Assembly (NCBI RefSeq): GCF_006094695.1
Contig: NZ_CP035103.1
Span: forward strand, 3,286,001-3,350,000
Reading direction: 5' to 3'
Length of the DNA stretch: 64,000 bases
From: Kocuria rosea
GTDB taxonomy: Bacteria > Actinomycetota > Actinomycetes > Actinomycetales > Micrococcaceae
Made by a program: the position numbers and the translations under genes. Each line of letters starts with the position of its first letter. Position 1 is the stretch's first letter. The notes below the pieces were generated by a model that ran no database searches, was not told where the DNA came from, and was given only the letters and a program-made list of their open reading frames with translations. This document shows positions 41,784 through 49,891 of this stretch, piece by piece.

Positions 41784-42298
41784 AAACAACGAAAACATCA
41801 AACCCCGGCTGAAAATGTCGCCACCACCCCACGGAGGCAGGACGGCGACAACCAATCAACCGAATAAAACATCCGGTATCAACAAACATGGCACACTATT
41901 GAGTTCTCAAACAACAGACCAGCAACCAGGCACCACACCCGGAAACCGTGTTGGAATTCTTTTTCGCTCGGTTCTCGCGATCTCTCGCTCTCCCCGCGGC
42001 GACCTCCTCAGCTTATCCCGATCTTCTCCGCTTTCCCAAATCGCTTTTCCGTCGCTCAGCGGCGTAAAAGTCCTTCGGGAGGAGAATTCGTGGATCTGCC
42101 GGATTCGGCGCCGTGGGCCGCAGCGATTTCTCGCTGCTGCCCGAAACAGCTCCACCAGCGTACCCGACCCGGTCCCGGCCCACAAGCTGTCGGCCACCGC
42201 GCAGCGATGATCGGCTTGATGGTTCGAGGGGTTCGGTCCGCCGGACTCGGCGTTGCCGTCCGGGGCGATCTCTCGCGTCCCTTGCGGCGACTCGGAAT
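41784..42298 (-). other. rRNA operon leader
   Basis: About 500 nt between the promoter and 16S. Apart from the processing arm (41891-41917) it holds alternating AT-rich and GC-rich stretches and no gene. TTGGGA followed 17 bp later by ATAAGC (near 42015-42043, minus strand) might be a second promoter, but the match is weak. Confidence 0.6.
41891..41917 (-). repeat. 5' arm of the 16S rRNA processing stem
   Basis: The transcript contains TGTTGTTTGAGAACTCAATA followed by GTGTGCC, about 110 nt before mature 16S. It pairs with 39971-39997 and shares its core with the 23S arm. Confidence 0.65.
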
Positions 42299-42327
42299 AC
42301 ATTACACACGCCCCGCAGGACCGTCAA
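42299..42327 (-). promoter_or_regulatory. Main rRNA operon promoter
   Basis: Minus strand TTGACG (42322-42327), 17-bp spacer, TAATGT (42299-42304). It is the best sigma-70-like promoter upstream of 16S. It is divergent from the acidic protein gene at 42415. Confidence 0.75.
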
Positions 42328-42414
42328 AACCCCGGAGGACCGGCGGCCGGAGCGGCGGCGACGGCAGTGCGTAGGCTGATGGCACATCGATGCCCCGACC
42401 CGAAAGGACAGCAG

Positions 42415-42753
42415 ATGAGCACCTCACCGGAAGAGCTGCCGGAGACCCCCGACACCTACGAGGGCGCCGCCGAGGTCGACCCCGAGCACTGGCGCGAGGA
42501 TCCGCTGATCGAGGGCGCCGAGGCCGGCGCGCAGGACGAGCGCGTGGACCCCGAGCACCCGGAGGTCCCCTCGGAGCAGGAGCTCCGGGACGAGACGGCG
42601 GAGGCCCGCTACGAGGCGGGCGAGGAGCAGGTCCCGCCCGAGGAGCCCCGCATGGGCGAGGCGATCGCGGACCTCGACGTCCCCGAGGACCCCGCGTTCG
42701 AGGACGAGGTCGACCCGAGCAACGACTCGTTCCACGGCGGCGCCGACCTCTGA
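42415..42753 (+). CDS. Small, highly acidic protein of unknown function
   Basis: A 112-residue protein with about one third Glu plus Asp, regular Pro, and almost no hydrophobic residues beyond Leu and Val in VPEDP-type units; probably disordered. GAAAGG precedes the ATG at good spacing, and a strong hairpin terminator follows 17 nt after the stop, so it looks like a genuine single-gene transcript. It is divergent from the rRNA operon. No family was recognised. Confidence 0.7.
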   Translation: MSTSPEELPETPDTYEGAAEVDPEHWREDPLIEGAEAGAQDERVDPEHPEVPSEQELRDETAEARYEAGEEQVPPEEPRMGEAIADLDVPEDPAFEDEVDPSNDSFHGGADL

Positions 42754-42770
42754 GCCCGGCCGGACCGAGC

Positions 42771-42809
42771 ACGACGGCGCCCCGGCCTGCATGGCCGGGG
42801 CGCCGTCGT
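42771..42809. terminator. Bidirectional terminator, 17-bp perfect stem
   Basis: 42771-42787 pairs with 42793-42809 around TGCAT. It serves the acidic-protein gene and the convergent acyl-CoA dehydrogenase gene. Confidence 0.8.
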
Positions 42810-42828
42810 CATGTGGACCCGGACGAGC

Positions 42829-44067
42829 TCAGGCGAAGGCGGAGATGCCGGTGATCCCGCGTCCGATGATGAGGGCCTGCACGGTCTCGGTGCCCTCGTA
42901 GGTGTGCAGCGCCTCGATGTCCGCGAAGTGGCGGGCCACGCGGTTCTCGATGAGGATGCCGTTGCCGCCCAGGAGGTCCCGGGCGTTGGCCGCGATCGAG
43001 CGGGCCGTGCGCGTGGAGGTGTACTTCGCCAGCGACGCCTGCTCGGCGGTGAGTCGGCCGGCCTCCTCCCGCTCGGTCATCCGTGCCACGAGGAGCTGGA
43101 TCTGGGTGAGCTCGCTCAGCATCCGGGCCAGCCGCTCCTGCACGATCTGCGATGCGGCCAGCGGGCGGCCGAACTGCACGCGCTGGGCCGCGTACTGCAC
43201 GGCGGTCTCGTAGCAGGCCTGGGCGTGCCCCACCGCGCCCCACGCCACGCTGATGCGGGTGGCGAACAGGACGTCGGCGGTGTTCCTGAAGGACCGTGCC
43301 GCCGGCAGCGCGTTCTCCTCGGGCACGAAGACGTTCTCGAACCGGAGGTGCGCCTGGTGGATGGCCCGGAGGGCGAGCTTTCCACGGATGGTCGTGCCGG
43401 TGTAGCCCTCGCTCTCCTGCGGGACCACGAAACCCCTGACCTGGCCGTCCTCGTCGGCGCGGGCCCACACCACGGTGATCCCGCCCATCGAGCCGTTGCC
43501 GATCCACTTCTTCTCCCCGTTGAGCACCCAGCCGCCGTCCACCGGGGTGGCACGGGTCTCGAGGCTGACGGAGTCGGAGCCGTGGGTGGGCTCCGTGAGG
43601 GCGAACGCGCCGAGGAGCTCGCCCGTGGCCATCCGCGGCAGCCAGCGCTGCCGCTGCTCCTCGGAGCCGCACATGGCGATCGAGCGCATCGCGAGCCCGC
43701 CCTGGACGCCCGAGACGGTCGCGATGGACCCGTCGCCGCGGGAGAGCTCCATGCTGATCAGGCCCGCGGCGGTCTTGGACATCTGCTCGTAGCCGTCGAC
43801 GGCCACGCCGTCGCGCAGCAGGTCGAGCTCCCCGAGCCGGCGGACGAGGTCGAGGGAGTACTCCGAGCGGTCCCAGTGCTCGCCGATGACGGGCAGCAGG
43901 TCCTCCTGGACGAACCGGCGGGCGCGCATCCAGTGCCCCCGGTCGGTGTCGGAGACCGCGTCGAACGCGCCGGCGGCGTCGGTGTCGAGGGCCTTGTCGA
44001 GGACGTAGTCGGGCTCCACGGTGCCGGCGGGGAACAGGGTCGCGCCGGTCTCGGGGGTGGCGGTCAT
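42829..44067 (-). CDS. Acyl-CoA dehydrogenase, glutaryl-CoA dehydrogenase-like
   Basis: A 412-residue FAD enzyme catalysing alpha,beta-dehydrogenation of an acyl-CoA. AFALTEPTHGSDSVSLET and NGEKKWIGNGSMG form the flavin-binding middle domain. The C-terminal YEGTETVQALIIGRGITG carries the catalytic Glu at the position used by glutaryl-CoA and related dehydrogenases. Whether the substrate is glutaryl-CoA (lysine/tryptophan breakdown) or another acyl-CoA cannot be decided. It follows the FadB-like gene by 46 nt and is in its operon. Confidence 0.9.
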   Translation of the reverse strand: MTATPETGATLFPAGTVEPDYVLDKALDTDAAGAFDAVSDTDRGHWMRARRFVQEDLLPVIGEHWDRSEYSLDLVRRLGELDLLRDGVAVDGYEQMSKTAAGLISMELSRGDGSIATVSGVQGGLAMRSIAMCGSEEQRQRWLPRMATGELLGAFALTEPTHGSDSVSLETRATPVDGGWVLNGEKKWIGNGSMGGITVVWARADEDGQVRGFVVPQESEGYTGTTIRGKLALRAIHQAHLRFENVFVPEENALPAARSFRNTADVLFATRISVAWGAVGHAQACYETAVQYAAQRVQFGRPLAASQIVQERLARMLSELTQIQLLVARMTEREEAGRLTAEQASLAKYTSTRTARSIAANARDLLGGNGILIENRVARHFADIEALHTYEGTETVQALIIGRGITGISAFA

Positions 44068-44113
44068 GGCTGGGTCCTTCGTTCTGTGGGCTGGTGGGAG
44101 GTCGGGGACAAGG

Positions 44114-46240
44114 TCACTCCTGGTGGAAGCGGCGGCCGAGGACGCGCTCGGAGGCGCCCGTGCGGTCGAGGTACGGGGTGATCCCGCCCAGGTGGAAGGG
44201 GTAGTTGGCGCCGAGGACCATGCACAGGTCCACGTCCTCGGGCCCGGCGACGACGCCCTCGGCCAGCATCGCGCCGATCTCCTCGGCCAGGGCGTCCTGC
44301 ACCCGCACGAGCAGCTCCTCCGCCGGGACGGGAGCGTCGGCGGGGTGCTCCGCCCGGGTCCGCTCGAGCAGCCGGGCGGCGTCGGCGGCGAGGTAGCCGT
44401 CCGCGCCCGTCCCCGGGGCCTGCTCGGTGGGCAGCACGTGGGTGAGGCCCGCCCCGACCACCGCGTCCATCCACGGGGACCGCGCGAAGCGCTCGGGGTA
44501 GGCCCGGTGCATGGTCTCGTCCACGTGGTGCAGCACGGCCGGGCCCACGAAGTCGAGCAGCCGCAGCGGGGTCATGGGCAGGCCCATCGGATCGGGGGCG
44601 TGGTCGGCGGCCGCCACGTCCGTGCCCGCATCGATCGCCTGGACGATCACGTCGAACAGCCGGGTCAGCACCCGGTTGACCACGAAGCCGGGGGCGTCCT
44701 GGACGCGCACCGCCGTGCGGCGCAGCGCCGCGGCGAGCTCGAAGGCGGTCGCGAGGGCCGCGTCGCCGGTCCGCCGCCCGGCGACGATCTCGAGGAGCGG
44801 GGTGACCTCCACGGGGTTGAAGACGTGGAAGCCGACCACCCGTTCGGGGTGCCGGAGGCCCTCCGCCATGGCGGTGACGGACAGGGAGCTCGTGTTGGTC
44901 GCGAGGATCGCGTCCGGGCGCACGACCTCCTCCCACTGGGCGAACACCTTCTTCTTCACGTCGAGGTCCTCGAAGACGGCCTCGATCACGAAGTCCGCGT
45001 CGGCGAGGTCCTCCGGCCCGCTCGCCCCCGTGACGAGGGCGCCGAGCTGCTCGGCCTGCTCCGCGCTGATCCGGCCCCTGGCCGCCTGCGCGGCGAAGCG
45101 CTCCCGGGTCCGGGCCACGCCGGCGGCGAGCCGCTCGTCGTCGAGGTCGGTCATGACCACGGGGATCCGGGCGCCGCTCGCGATGAGGGAGGCGAGCTGG
45201 CCGGCCATCAGGCCGGCGCCGATCACGGCGGCCTTGCGCAGGGGCACGGGCTCGGCGGCGGGCACGTCCGCGGCCTGCCGGGAGCGGGCCGAGACGAGCT
45301 CGAACGCGTAGAGGGAGGCCTTGGCCACGTCCCCGCGGACCAGCTCGGCGAAGGCGGCCACGGCCTTCGTCCCGTTCTCCGTGCGGGACTCCGTCCGGGC
45401 GTCGGCCACGAGGTCGATCGCCACGAGCGGTGCCGGCGCGGCGCCGTGCCAGGTGCGCTCGGCGCGGTCCCGGGCCTGGTCCACGGCGTCCTGCCACTCC
45501 TGCTCCCCGGTGCCGCCGGGCGTGCCCGCGCGGCGGCGGGTCTCCCCCGCGTCGAGCGCGTCGAGCGTGCCGGCCACCCACCGCTGCCAGGCGGTGTCCC
45601 ACTCCCCGGTCCCCGGGGCGGCGTCGAGCACCACGTCCACGAGGCCGAGCTCGAGGGCCTCCGCCGCCTTGGTGTTCCGGCCCCGCAGGGAGTCGAACAC
45701 GATGACGCGCAGCGCCGCGGCCGGGCCGATCAGGTGCGGGAGCAGGTGCACGCCGCCCCAGCCGGGGAAGAAGCCGAGCCTGCACTCCGGCAGTCCGAGC
45801 GGGCCGGTGCGCGGGTGGGCCGCACGGTAGTCCGTGTGCAGGGCGAGCTCGAGCCCGCCGCCCAGGGCCTGACCCGTGAGCAGGGAGAAGGTGGGCACGC
45901 TCGCGTCGGCCAGGACGCCGAAGGCCTCGTGGCCGAGCCCCACGTACCGGTCGGAGACGCCGCTGAGCTGGGCGTGGCGGATCTCCTTGAGGTTGGCCCC
46001 CGCGCCGAAGGACCGGGCGTTGCCGGTGACCACGATGGCCTCGACCGCCGACTGGTCGATCGAGCCCAGGACGTCCCGGAGCTGCTCCAGGGCCGCGGAG
46101 CCCCAGATGATCAGCCCGCCCGGCGGGGTGGAGTCCAGCCGCACCAGGGCGACGGGCGCGGAGCGTCCGGGCAGGACCAGCTGCTCGACGTCCACCGCGA
46201 CGGTGGAGGGGAAGGACGGGGCGGGCGCGGCGGGTGCCAT
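44114..46240 (-). CDS. fadB: FadB-type bifunctional enoyl-CoA hydratase / 3-hydroxyacyl-CoA dehydrogenase
   Basis: A 708-residue multifunctional beta-oxidation enzyme. N-terminal crotonase domain: SFGAGANLKEIRHA and LTGQALGGGLELAL. Then comes an NAD-binding domain with VIGAGLMAGQLASLIAS, where the usual GxGxMGxG has Ala for Gly, and the 3HCDH catalytic His in GFHVFNPVEVTPLLEIV. Two C-terminal 3HCDH helical domains follow (NRVLTRLFDVIVQAIDAG and DLCMVLGANYPFHLGGI). No thiolase gene is in the window. AGGAG selects ATG 46240. A repressor-type palindrome fills the promoter spacer upstream. Confidence 0.92.
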   Translation of the reverse strand: MAPAAPAPSFPSTVAVDVEQLVLPGRSAPVALVRLDSTPPGGLIIWGSAALEQLRDVLGSIDQSAVEAIVVTGNARSFGAGANLKEIRHAQLSGVSDRYVGLGHEAFGVLADASVPTFSLLTGQALGGGLELALHTDYRAAHPRTGPLGLPECRLGFFPGWGGVHLLPHLIGPAAALRVIVFDSLRGRNTKAAEALELGLVDVVLDAAPGTGEWDTAWQRWVAGTLDALDAGETRRRAGTPGGTGEQEWQDAVDQARDRAERTWHGAAPAPLVAIDLVADARTESRTENGTKAVAAFAELVRGDVAKASLYAFELVSARSRQAADVPAAEPVPLRKAAVIGAGLMAGQLASLIASGARIPVVMTDLDDERLAAGVARTRERFAAQAARGRISAEQAEQLGALVTGASGPEDLADADFVIEAVFEDLDVKKKVFAQWEEVVRPDAILATNTSSLSVTAMAEGLRHPERVVGFHVFNPVEVTPLLEIVAGRRTGDAALATAFELAAALRRTAVRVQDAPGFVVNRVLTRLFDVIVQAIDAGTDVAAADHAPDPMGLPMTPLRLLDFVGPAVLHHVDETMHRAYPERFARSPWMDAVVGAGLTHVLPTEQAPGTGADGYLAADAARLLERTRAEHPADAPVPAEELLVRVQDALAEEIGAMLAEGVVAGPEDVDLCMVLGANYPFHLGGITPYLDRTGASERVLGRRFHQE

Positions 46241-46274
46241 GGGCGGACTCCTGACGAGTGGTGTGATCGTCACC

Positions 46275-46303
46275 ACTCTGACTGATACCGAGTCTCAGGT
46301 CAA
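46275..46303 (-). promoter_or_regulatory. Promoter of the fadB-acyl-CoA dehydrogenase operon
   Basis: Minus strand TTGACC (46298-46303), 17 bp, CAGAGT (46275-46280). The spacer is exactly occupied by a 17-bp imperfect palindrome, a geometry suited to repression. Confidence 0.55.
46282..46298. promoter_or_regulatory. Candidate TetR-type operator in the fadB promoter
   Basis: CTGATACCGAGTCTCAG, with 12 of 17 positions symmetric. GAGTCTCA occurs here (46290-46297) and again exactly two helical turns away (46310-46317). The TetR gene at 46919 is a possible regulator, by proximity only. Confidence 0.5.
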
Positions 46304-46371
46304 GGGATTGAGTCTCAGTGTGGTGGTGCGGCGTGCGGTTCCGGGGCGTTCAGGCCGTATTCTGGCTGGTG

Positions 46372-46917
46372 ATGATCGACGTGCTGCCCCCAGAGACCGA
46401 GCGCCTCGCGTTCCGCCGCTTCGACGGCGCGGACCTCGAGCCCATGCACTCCTACCAGAGCCGCGAGGACTACGCGCAGTACGCGTGGCGGGGCCCGCGC
46501 ACGCGCGAGGAGTGCGAGCGCACCCTGGCCGAGAACAGCGGCCTGCGGCCGTGGGGCCGGGACGGCGACTCCGTCCGCTTCGCCGTCTCCCCCCGGGGCT
46601 CGCGGGAGCTCGTGGGCGAGATCGTGCTGACCCTCACGGACGCGGCGGCCGCGCAGGTCGAGATCGGCTGGGTGGTCCACCCCGACCACGCGGGCCGGGG
46701 CATCGCCTCCGAGGCGGCCCGCGCCGCGATCGAGTTCGCGTTCGCCGAGCTGGGCGCCCACCGGGTCTGCGCGAGCCTGGACGCCCTCAACGTGAGCTCC
46801 GCCAAGGTCTGCGAGCGCATCGGCATGCGCCTGGAGGCGACCCTGCGCGAGAGCCACCGCCAGCTGGGCGAGTGGCGCGACGAGCTGATCTACGCGATCC
46901 TCGCCGACGAGGTCTGA
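46372..46917 (+). CDS. GNAT-family N-acetyltransferase (RimJ-like)
   Basis: A 181-residue acetyltransferase. ETERLAFRRFDGADLEPM opens it in the RimJ/RimL style. VEIGWVVHPDHAGRGIASEA contains the acetyl-CoA pyrophosphate loop, and VCASLDALNVSSAKVCERIGM the final helix and strand. The substrate is unknown. TATTCT (46358-46363) lies about 8 nt before the ATG, so the message is probably leaderless; no ribosome site is present. Confidence 0.87.
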   Translation: MIDVLPPETERLAFRRFDGADLEPMHSYQSREDYAQYAWRGPRTREECERTLAENSGLRPWGRDGDSVRFAVSPRGSRELVGEIVLTLTDAAAAQVEIGWVVHPDHAGRGIASEAARAAIEFAFAELGAHRVCASLDALNVSSAKVCERIGMRLEATLRESHRQLGEWRDELIYAILADEV

Positions 46918-46918
46918 G

Positions 46919-47623
46919 TCATCGGCGCAGGGCGTCCCGCACGGACGCCAGGATCTCCTCCGTGTCCGCGCCGGGGTCCAGGACGGTGACGACGACGGCG
47001 GGGCGGGCCCCGGGCGCGGCGGCCGGCCGCGCCGCGCCGTCCTCGTAGCCGGAGACGAGCGTGTGCGCGAGGCGCTCGAGCTGCCCGGCCAGCTCGGCCG
47101 AGGGGTCGGTGTCCGGTGCGCGCAGCCAGGCCCGCAGGGCGGCGTTGTGCACCGCCACCGCGGCGGCGGACAGCGCCGTGGCCAGCGTGCTCCGCCCCGG
47201 CGAGTCGGGCAGCGCGGAGCGCAGGTAGCGCCGCAGGACCCGCTCGTAGCGGTGGGACGTGATGAGCTCCCGGTCCCGCAGCTGCGGGACCTGCCGGAGC
47301 AGGGCGTTGCGGGCCAGCGCCCGCTCGCGGTGGTCGAGGTGGTGGCGGAAGACCAGCAGCACGCCGTCCCGCAGGGCGACGGCCGGATCGGTGCCCGGCT
47401 CCTCCCCCGCCCGGGCCAGCTGCTGCTCGAGGCGCTCGAGGTTCGCGGCGTGGTCCGCGAAGACGATGTCCTCCTTGGACCCGTACTTGCGGAAGAACGT
47501 GGCCCGACTGATGCCCGCGGCGAGCGCGAGCCGGTCCACGGTCGTGGCGTCCCAGCCCTGCTCCGCGAGCAGGCGGATCGAGCCGGTGACGACGTCCGGG
47601 GCCGCCCGGGGGGTCTCGGTCAT
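46919..47623 (-). CDS. TetR-family transcriptional regulator
   Basis: A 234-residue regulator. The N-terminal helix-turn-helix is clear: GWDATTVDRLALAAGISRATFFRKYGSKEDIVFAD. In shorter stretches this includes TVDRLALAAGISRATFFRKY. The C-terminal part is a helical ligand domain with RHHLDHRERALARNALLRQ. GAGGAGG precedes the ATG. It converges with the GNAT gene with 1 nt between stops and lies near the fadB operon, which has a TetR-like operator. Confidence 0.88.
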   Translation of the reverse strand: MTETPRAAPDVVTGSIRLLAEQGWDATTVDRLALAAGISRATFFRKYGSKEDIVFADHAANLERLEQQLARAGEEPGTDPAVALRDGVLLVFRHHLDHRERALARNALLRQVPQLRDRELITSHRYERVLRRYLRSALPDSPGRSTLATALSAAAVAVHNAALRAWLRAPDTDPSAELAGQLERLAHTLVSGYEDGAARPAAAPGARPAVVVTVLDPGADTEEILASVRDALRR

Positions 47624-47697
47624 GGGTGCCTCCTCGCTGACGATGGTAGTCCGGCGGCCCGCCGGACCGCCCGCACGCCCCGGGCGGCGGGAGGACC

Positions 47698-48501
47698 TCA
47701 GCCCGTGGCGCGGTCGGCGTTGGCGTGGATGGCGTCGCGGACGTACTGCGCCAGCCCGGGTTCCAGGTCCTCGTAGGTCTTCGTGAACCGCGGGTCGGCC
47801 ACGTACATGTCCCCCAGGGCCCGGTGGAACTCGGGCGAGAGGTCGTAGAAGCGTTCGTGGATCTGTCGCCGGGCGGCCTCCGCGGCGTCCATCGCCTCGG
47901 CCGAGTCCGCGGGGAGCCCCGCGCGCTTGACCGCGACGAAGCGCTCGTTGATCGCCGTGGTCTCGGCGGCGATCCGCCGCCAGTCCTCCCGGTCGTGTCC
48001 GGCCGCGCGCCGACGGGACTGCGCCCACGCGTCGGTGCCGCCCCACCGGCGCTCGGCCTCGGCCGCGTACTCGTCGCTGAAGCCCTCGCCGAAGAGCTCG
48101 CGGCGCTCCTCCGGGGTCAGGTCGATTCCGGTCATTTCCTTCTCCAGTGCTCGGTCGATCGCGGTGACGAGGTCGGCCAGCTCGGCCTGTCTCGCCAGGA
48201 CGGACTCGCGCTGCCGGCGCAGGTGGACCAGCACAGAACCGGGGTCCGCCGCGGCCAGGAGCTCCTCGATGCGCTCGAGGGGGAAGCCGAGCCGGCGGTA
48301 GACCACCACGTGCCGCAGCCGGAGCAGGTCGTCCTCCGTGTAGAGGCGGTATCCGCCCGCGGAGCGTTCGCTCGGGCGCAGGAGGCCGACGTCGTCGTAG
48401 TGGTGCAGCGTGCGCACGGTGACGCCGAAACGCTCCGCGACCTGTCCCACGGTGAGCTTCTCGTCCGCCGTCACGGGGCGCTGTCCGTCCATGTCCTCCA
48501 C
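47698..48501 (-). CDS. MerR-family regulator with TipAS-type C-terminal domain
   Basis: A 267-residue regulator. The winged HTH is LTVGQVAERFGVTVRTLHHY followed by DDVGLLRPSERSAGGYRLY. A coiled dimer helix leads to a TipAS-like antibiotic-sensing domain from about residue 120. TipA-like proteins bind hydrophobic peptides or drugs. GTG at 48501 is the likely start because GGGAGG stands 7 nt upstream; the ATG three codons later has a ribosome site too close. The start region lies in a 23-bp tandem duplication. Confidence 0.88.
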   Translation of the reverse strand: MEDMDGQRPVTADEKLTVGQVAERFGVTVRTLHHYDDVGLLRPSERSAGGYRLYTEDDLLRLRHVVVYRRLGFPLERIEELLAAADPGSVLVHLRRQRESVLARQAELADLVTAIDRALEKEMTGIDLTPEERRELFGEGFSDEYAAEAERRWGGTDAWAQSRRRAAGHDREDWRRIAAETTAINERFVAVKRAGLPADSAEAMDAAEAARRQIHERFYDLSPEFHRALGDMYVADPRFTKTYEDLEPGLAQYVRDAIHANADRATG

Positions 48502-48538
48502 TCTGGGCCCTCCCGGTCCTCCACTCTGGGCCCTCCCG
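48493..48538 (-). repeat. Exact 23-bp tandem duplication at the MerR gene start
   Basis: Two identical 23-bp units (48493-48515 and 48516-48538) each contain GGGAGGG, GGCCC, CAGAGT and GTGGAGGAC. The unit nearer the gene supplies the ribosome site and GTG; the other supplies the probable -10. The offset of 23 puts the second GTG out of frame. Confidence 0.8.
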
Positions 48539-48553
48539 TCGCGTGAGGGTCAA
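48523..48553 (-). promoter_or_regulatory. Probable autoregulated promoter of the MerR gene, 19-bp spacer
   Basis: Minus strand TTGACC (48548-48553), 19 bp, CAGAGT (48523-48528). A 19-bp spacer with an imperfect CCCTC...GGAGGG dyad is the hallmark of MerR-activated promoters. Confidence 0.6.
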
Positions 48554-48558
48554 GCCCG

Positions 48559-48732
48559 TCAGCGGCGGGCCCGGGCGCCGAAGAGCACCGCCCCGGCGGC
48601 GCACAGCACCCCGAGCACGGCGAAGGAGAGCGCCGAGGAGGTGCCCCCGCTGAGCAGGGAGCCCACGAGGGCGACGGCCCACACGAGCACGAGCAGCCAC
48701 AGCAGTCCGGCGGTGCGCCTGGGGTTCCGCAC
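48559..48732 (-). CDS. Small two-span membrane protein
   Basis: A 57-residue frame starting 5 nt after the SMP-30 stop. A basic start (RNPRR) is followed by two hydrophobic spans (about 7-26 and 33-51) and a basic end (GARARR). The GTG has a poor ribosome site, so it is probably coupled to the SMP-30 gene. No family was recognised. It is the last gene before the MerR promoter. Confidence 0.5.
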   Translation of the reverse strand: MRNPRRTAGLLWLLVLVWAVALVGSLLSGGTSSALSFAVLGVLCAAGAVLFGARARR

Positions 48733-48737
48733 CGCGC

Positions 48738-49607
48738 TCAGCCCGTGAAGGGCAGGACGGGCAGGCCGGGGACGTCGACCCGGACCGCGAACAGGGAGCC
48801 CGCGGCGGGGTCCTCGTCCGGGGCGAGGTTCTCCCGGGACGTGGTGACGTAGAGGGTGCGCAGGTCCTCCCCGCCCAGGCAGCACGCGGTCGTCTGGCGC
48901 GCGCCGACCTCCACGACGGTGTCCAGGGCGCCGTCGGCCGTGTAGCGGTGCACCTGCCCGGCGCCGTGCAGCGCCACCCAGACTGCGCCCTCGGCGTCGA
49001 CGGTCAGCCCGTCGGGATGGACGTCCCCCTCCGCGAGCTCGGGCACCACGAAGGTGCGGCGCCCGCGCAGACCCTCGTCCGGGGACCAGTCGAGGACGTC
49101 GACCTTCCCGGTGGGCGTGTCGTTGTAGTAGGCCAGCGTGCCGTCCGGGGACCAGGCGATGCCGTTGGAGACGGTGACGCCCTCCAGGACCGGCTCCCCG
49201 CGCAGGTCCGGGTGCACGCGCCAGAGCGTGGCCGCGCCCTCCGTCTGGTCCCAGGCCATGGAGCCGACGTAGAAGGAGCCGTCCGGGCCGGCCCCGCCCT
49301 CGTTCATCCGGACCGCCCCGGGCTCCCAGAGCTGCTCGGCCGGGTGGACGGTGCCGTCCGGGTCCTCGAGTGCCACGCCGGTCTCCAGGGCCAGCACCGC
49401 TCCCCCGGTCGCGCGCGGGCGCACGCAGGCCACGACGTCCCCGACGTGCTTGCGGAGCACCTCGCCGTCCGCGCCGAGGGACAGCACGTCCCCGGCGAGC
49501 ATGTCGACCCACCGCAGCCCGCCCCAGGACTCCGACCAGCACGGCCCCTCGCCGTGGTAGGTGACGGAGTCGGTGATCCGCTCGGCGCGCAGCCGCCGTG
49601 CCGCCAT
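48738..49607 (-). CDS. SMP-30/gluconolactonase family protein
   Basis: A 289-residue beta-propeller lactonase. Metal-binding residues are Glu in YHGEGPCW, Asn in RMNEGGAGPDG and GVTVSNGIAWSPDG, and Asp in HPDGLTVDAEG. It probably hydrolyses a sugar lactone. It begins 1 nt after the stop of the shortened thioesterase gene, in a run of minus-strand genes. Confidence 0.88.
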   Translation of the reverse strand: MAARRLRAERITDSVTYHGEGPCWSESWGGLRWVDMLAGDVLSLGADGEVLRKHVGDVVACVRPRATGGAVLALETGVALEDPDGTVHPAEQLWEPGAVRMNEGGAGPDGSFYVGSMAWDQTEGAATLWRVHPDLRGEPVLEGVTVSNGIAWSPDGTLAYYNDTPTGKVDVLDWSPDEGLRGRRTFVVPELAEGDVHPDGLTVDAEGAVWVALHGAGQVHRYTADGALDTVVEVGARQTTACCLGGEDLRTLYVTTSRENLAPDEDPAAGSLFAVRVDVPGLPVLPFTG

Positions 49608-49608
49608 C

Positions 49609-49854
49609 TCAGAGTCCCTTCTCGTGCACCGCGGGCAGCGCCGTGGTGGGGATCCGGTCCCGGTCGGGGTTCAGGAGGATCTCCGACATGTACTTCGTCA
49701 CCGCGCGCTGGTTGCCGAGCTGGACGATGGCGTAGATCGCCGCCTCCTCGTCGGTCCAGCGGAGCAGGCTGCCGCCGAACAGGGTGCCGTTGGCGTTGAG
49801 GTCCTCCGGCTTGACCCACTTGCGGGTGCGGAAGGTGATGTCCTGGGTGGTCAT
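49609..49854 (-). pseudogene. Hotdog-fold acyl-CoA thioesterase with an internal deletion
   Basis: An 81-residue frame. The first 58 residues are a good YciA/BACH-type thioesterase start (KWVKPEDLNANGTLFGGSLL and WTDEEAAIYAIVQLGNQRAV to KYMSEI). The frame then jumps to LLNPDRDRIPTTALPAVHEKGL, which resembles the very end of such proteins. About 50 residues, the middle strands of the fold, are missing, so a normal hotdog cannot form. The frame stays open, so it could still be translated. An assembly error is an alternative. Confidence 0.6.
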
Positions 49855-49891
49855 GCCCCCACGATACCGAGGGCGCCCTCCGCACCGTCGG

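Noticed and set aside
42015..42043. Second rRNA promoter in the leader
   Set aside because: The match TTGGGA/ATAAGC is weak and lies among similar random hexamers; P1 at 42299-42327 is sufficient.
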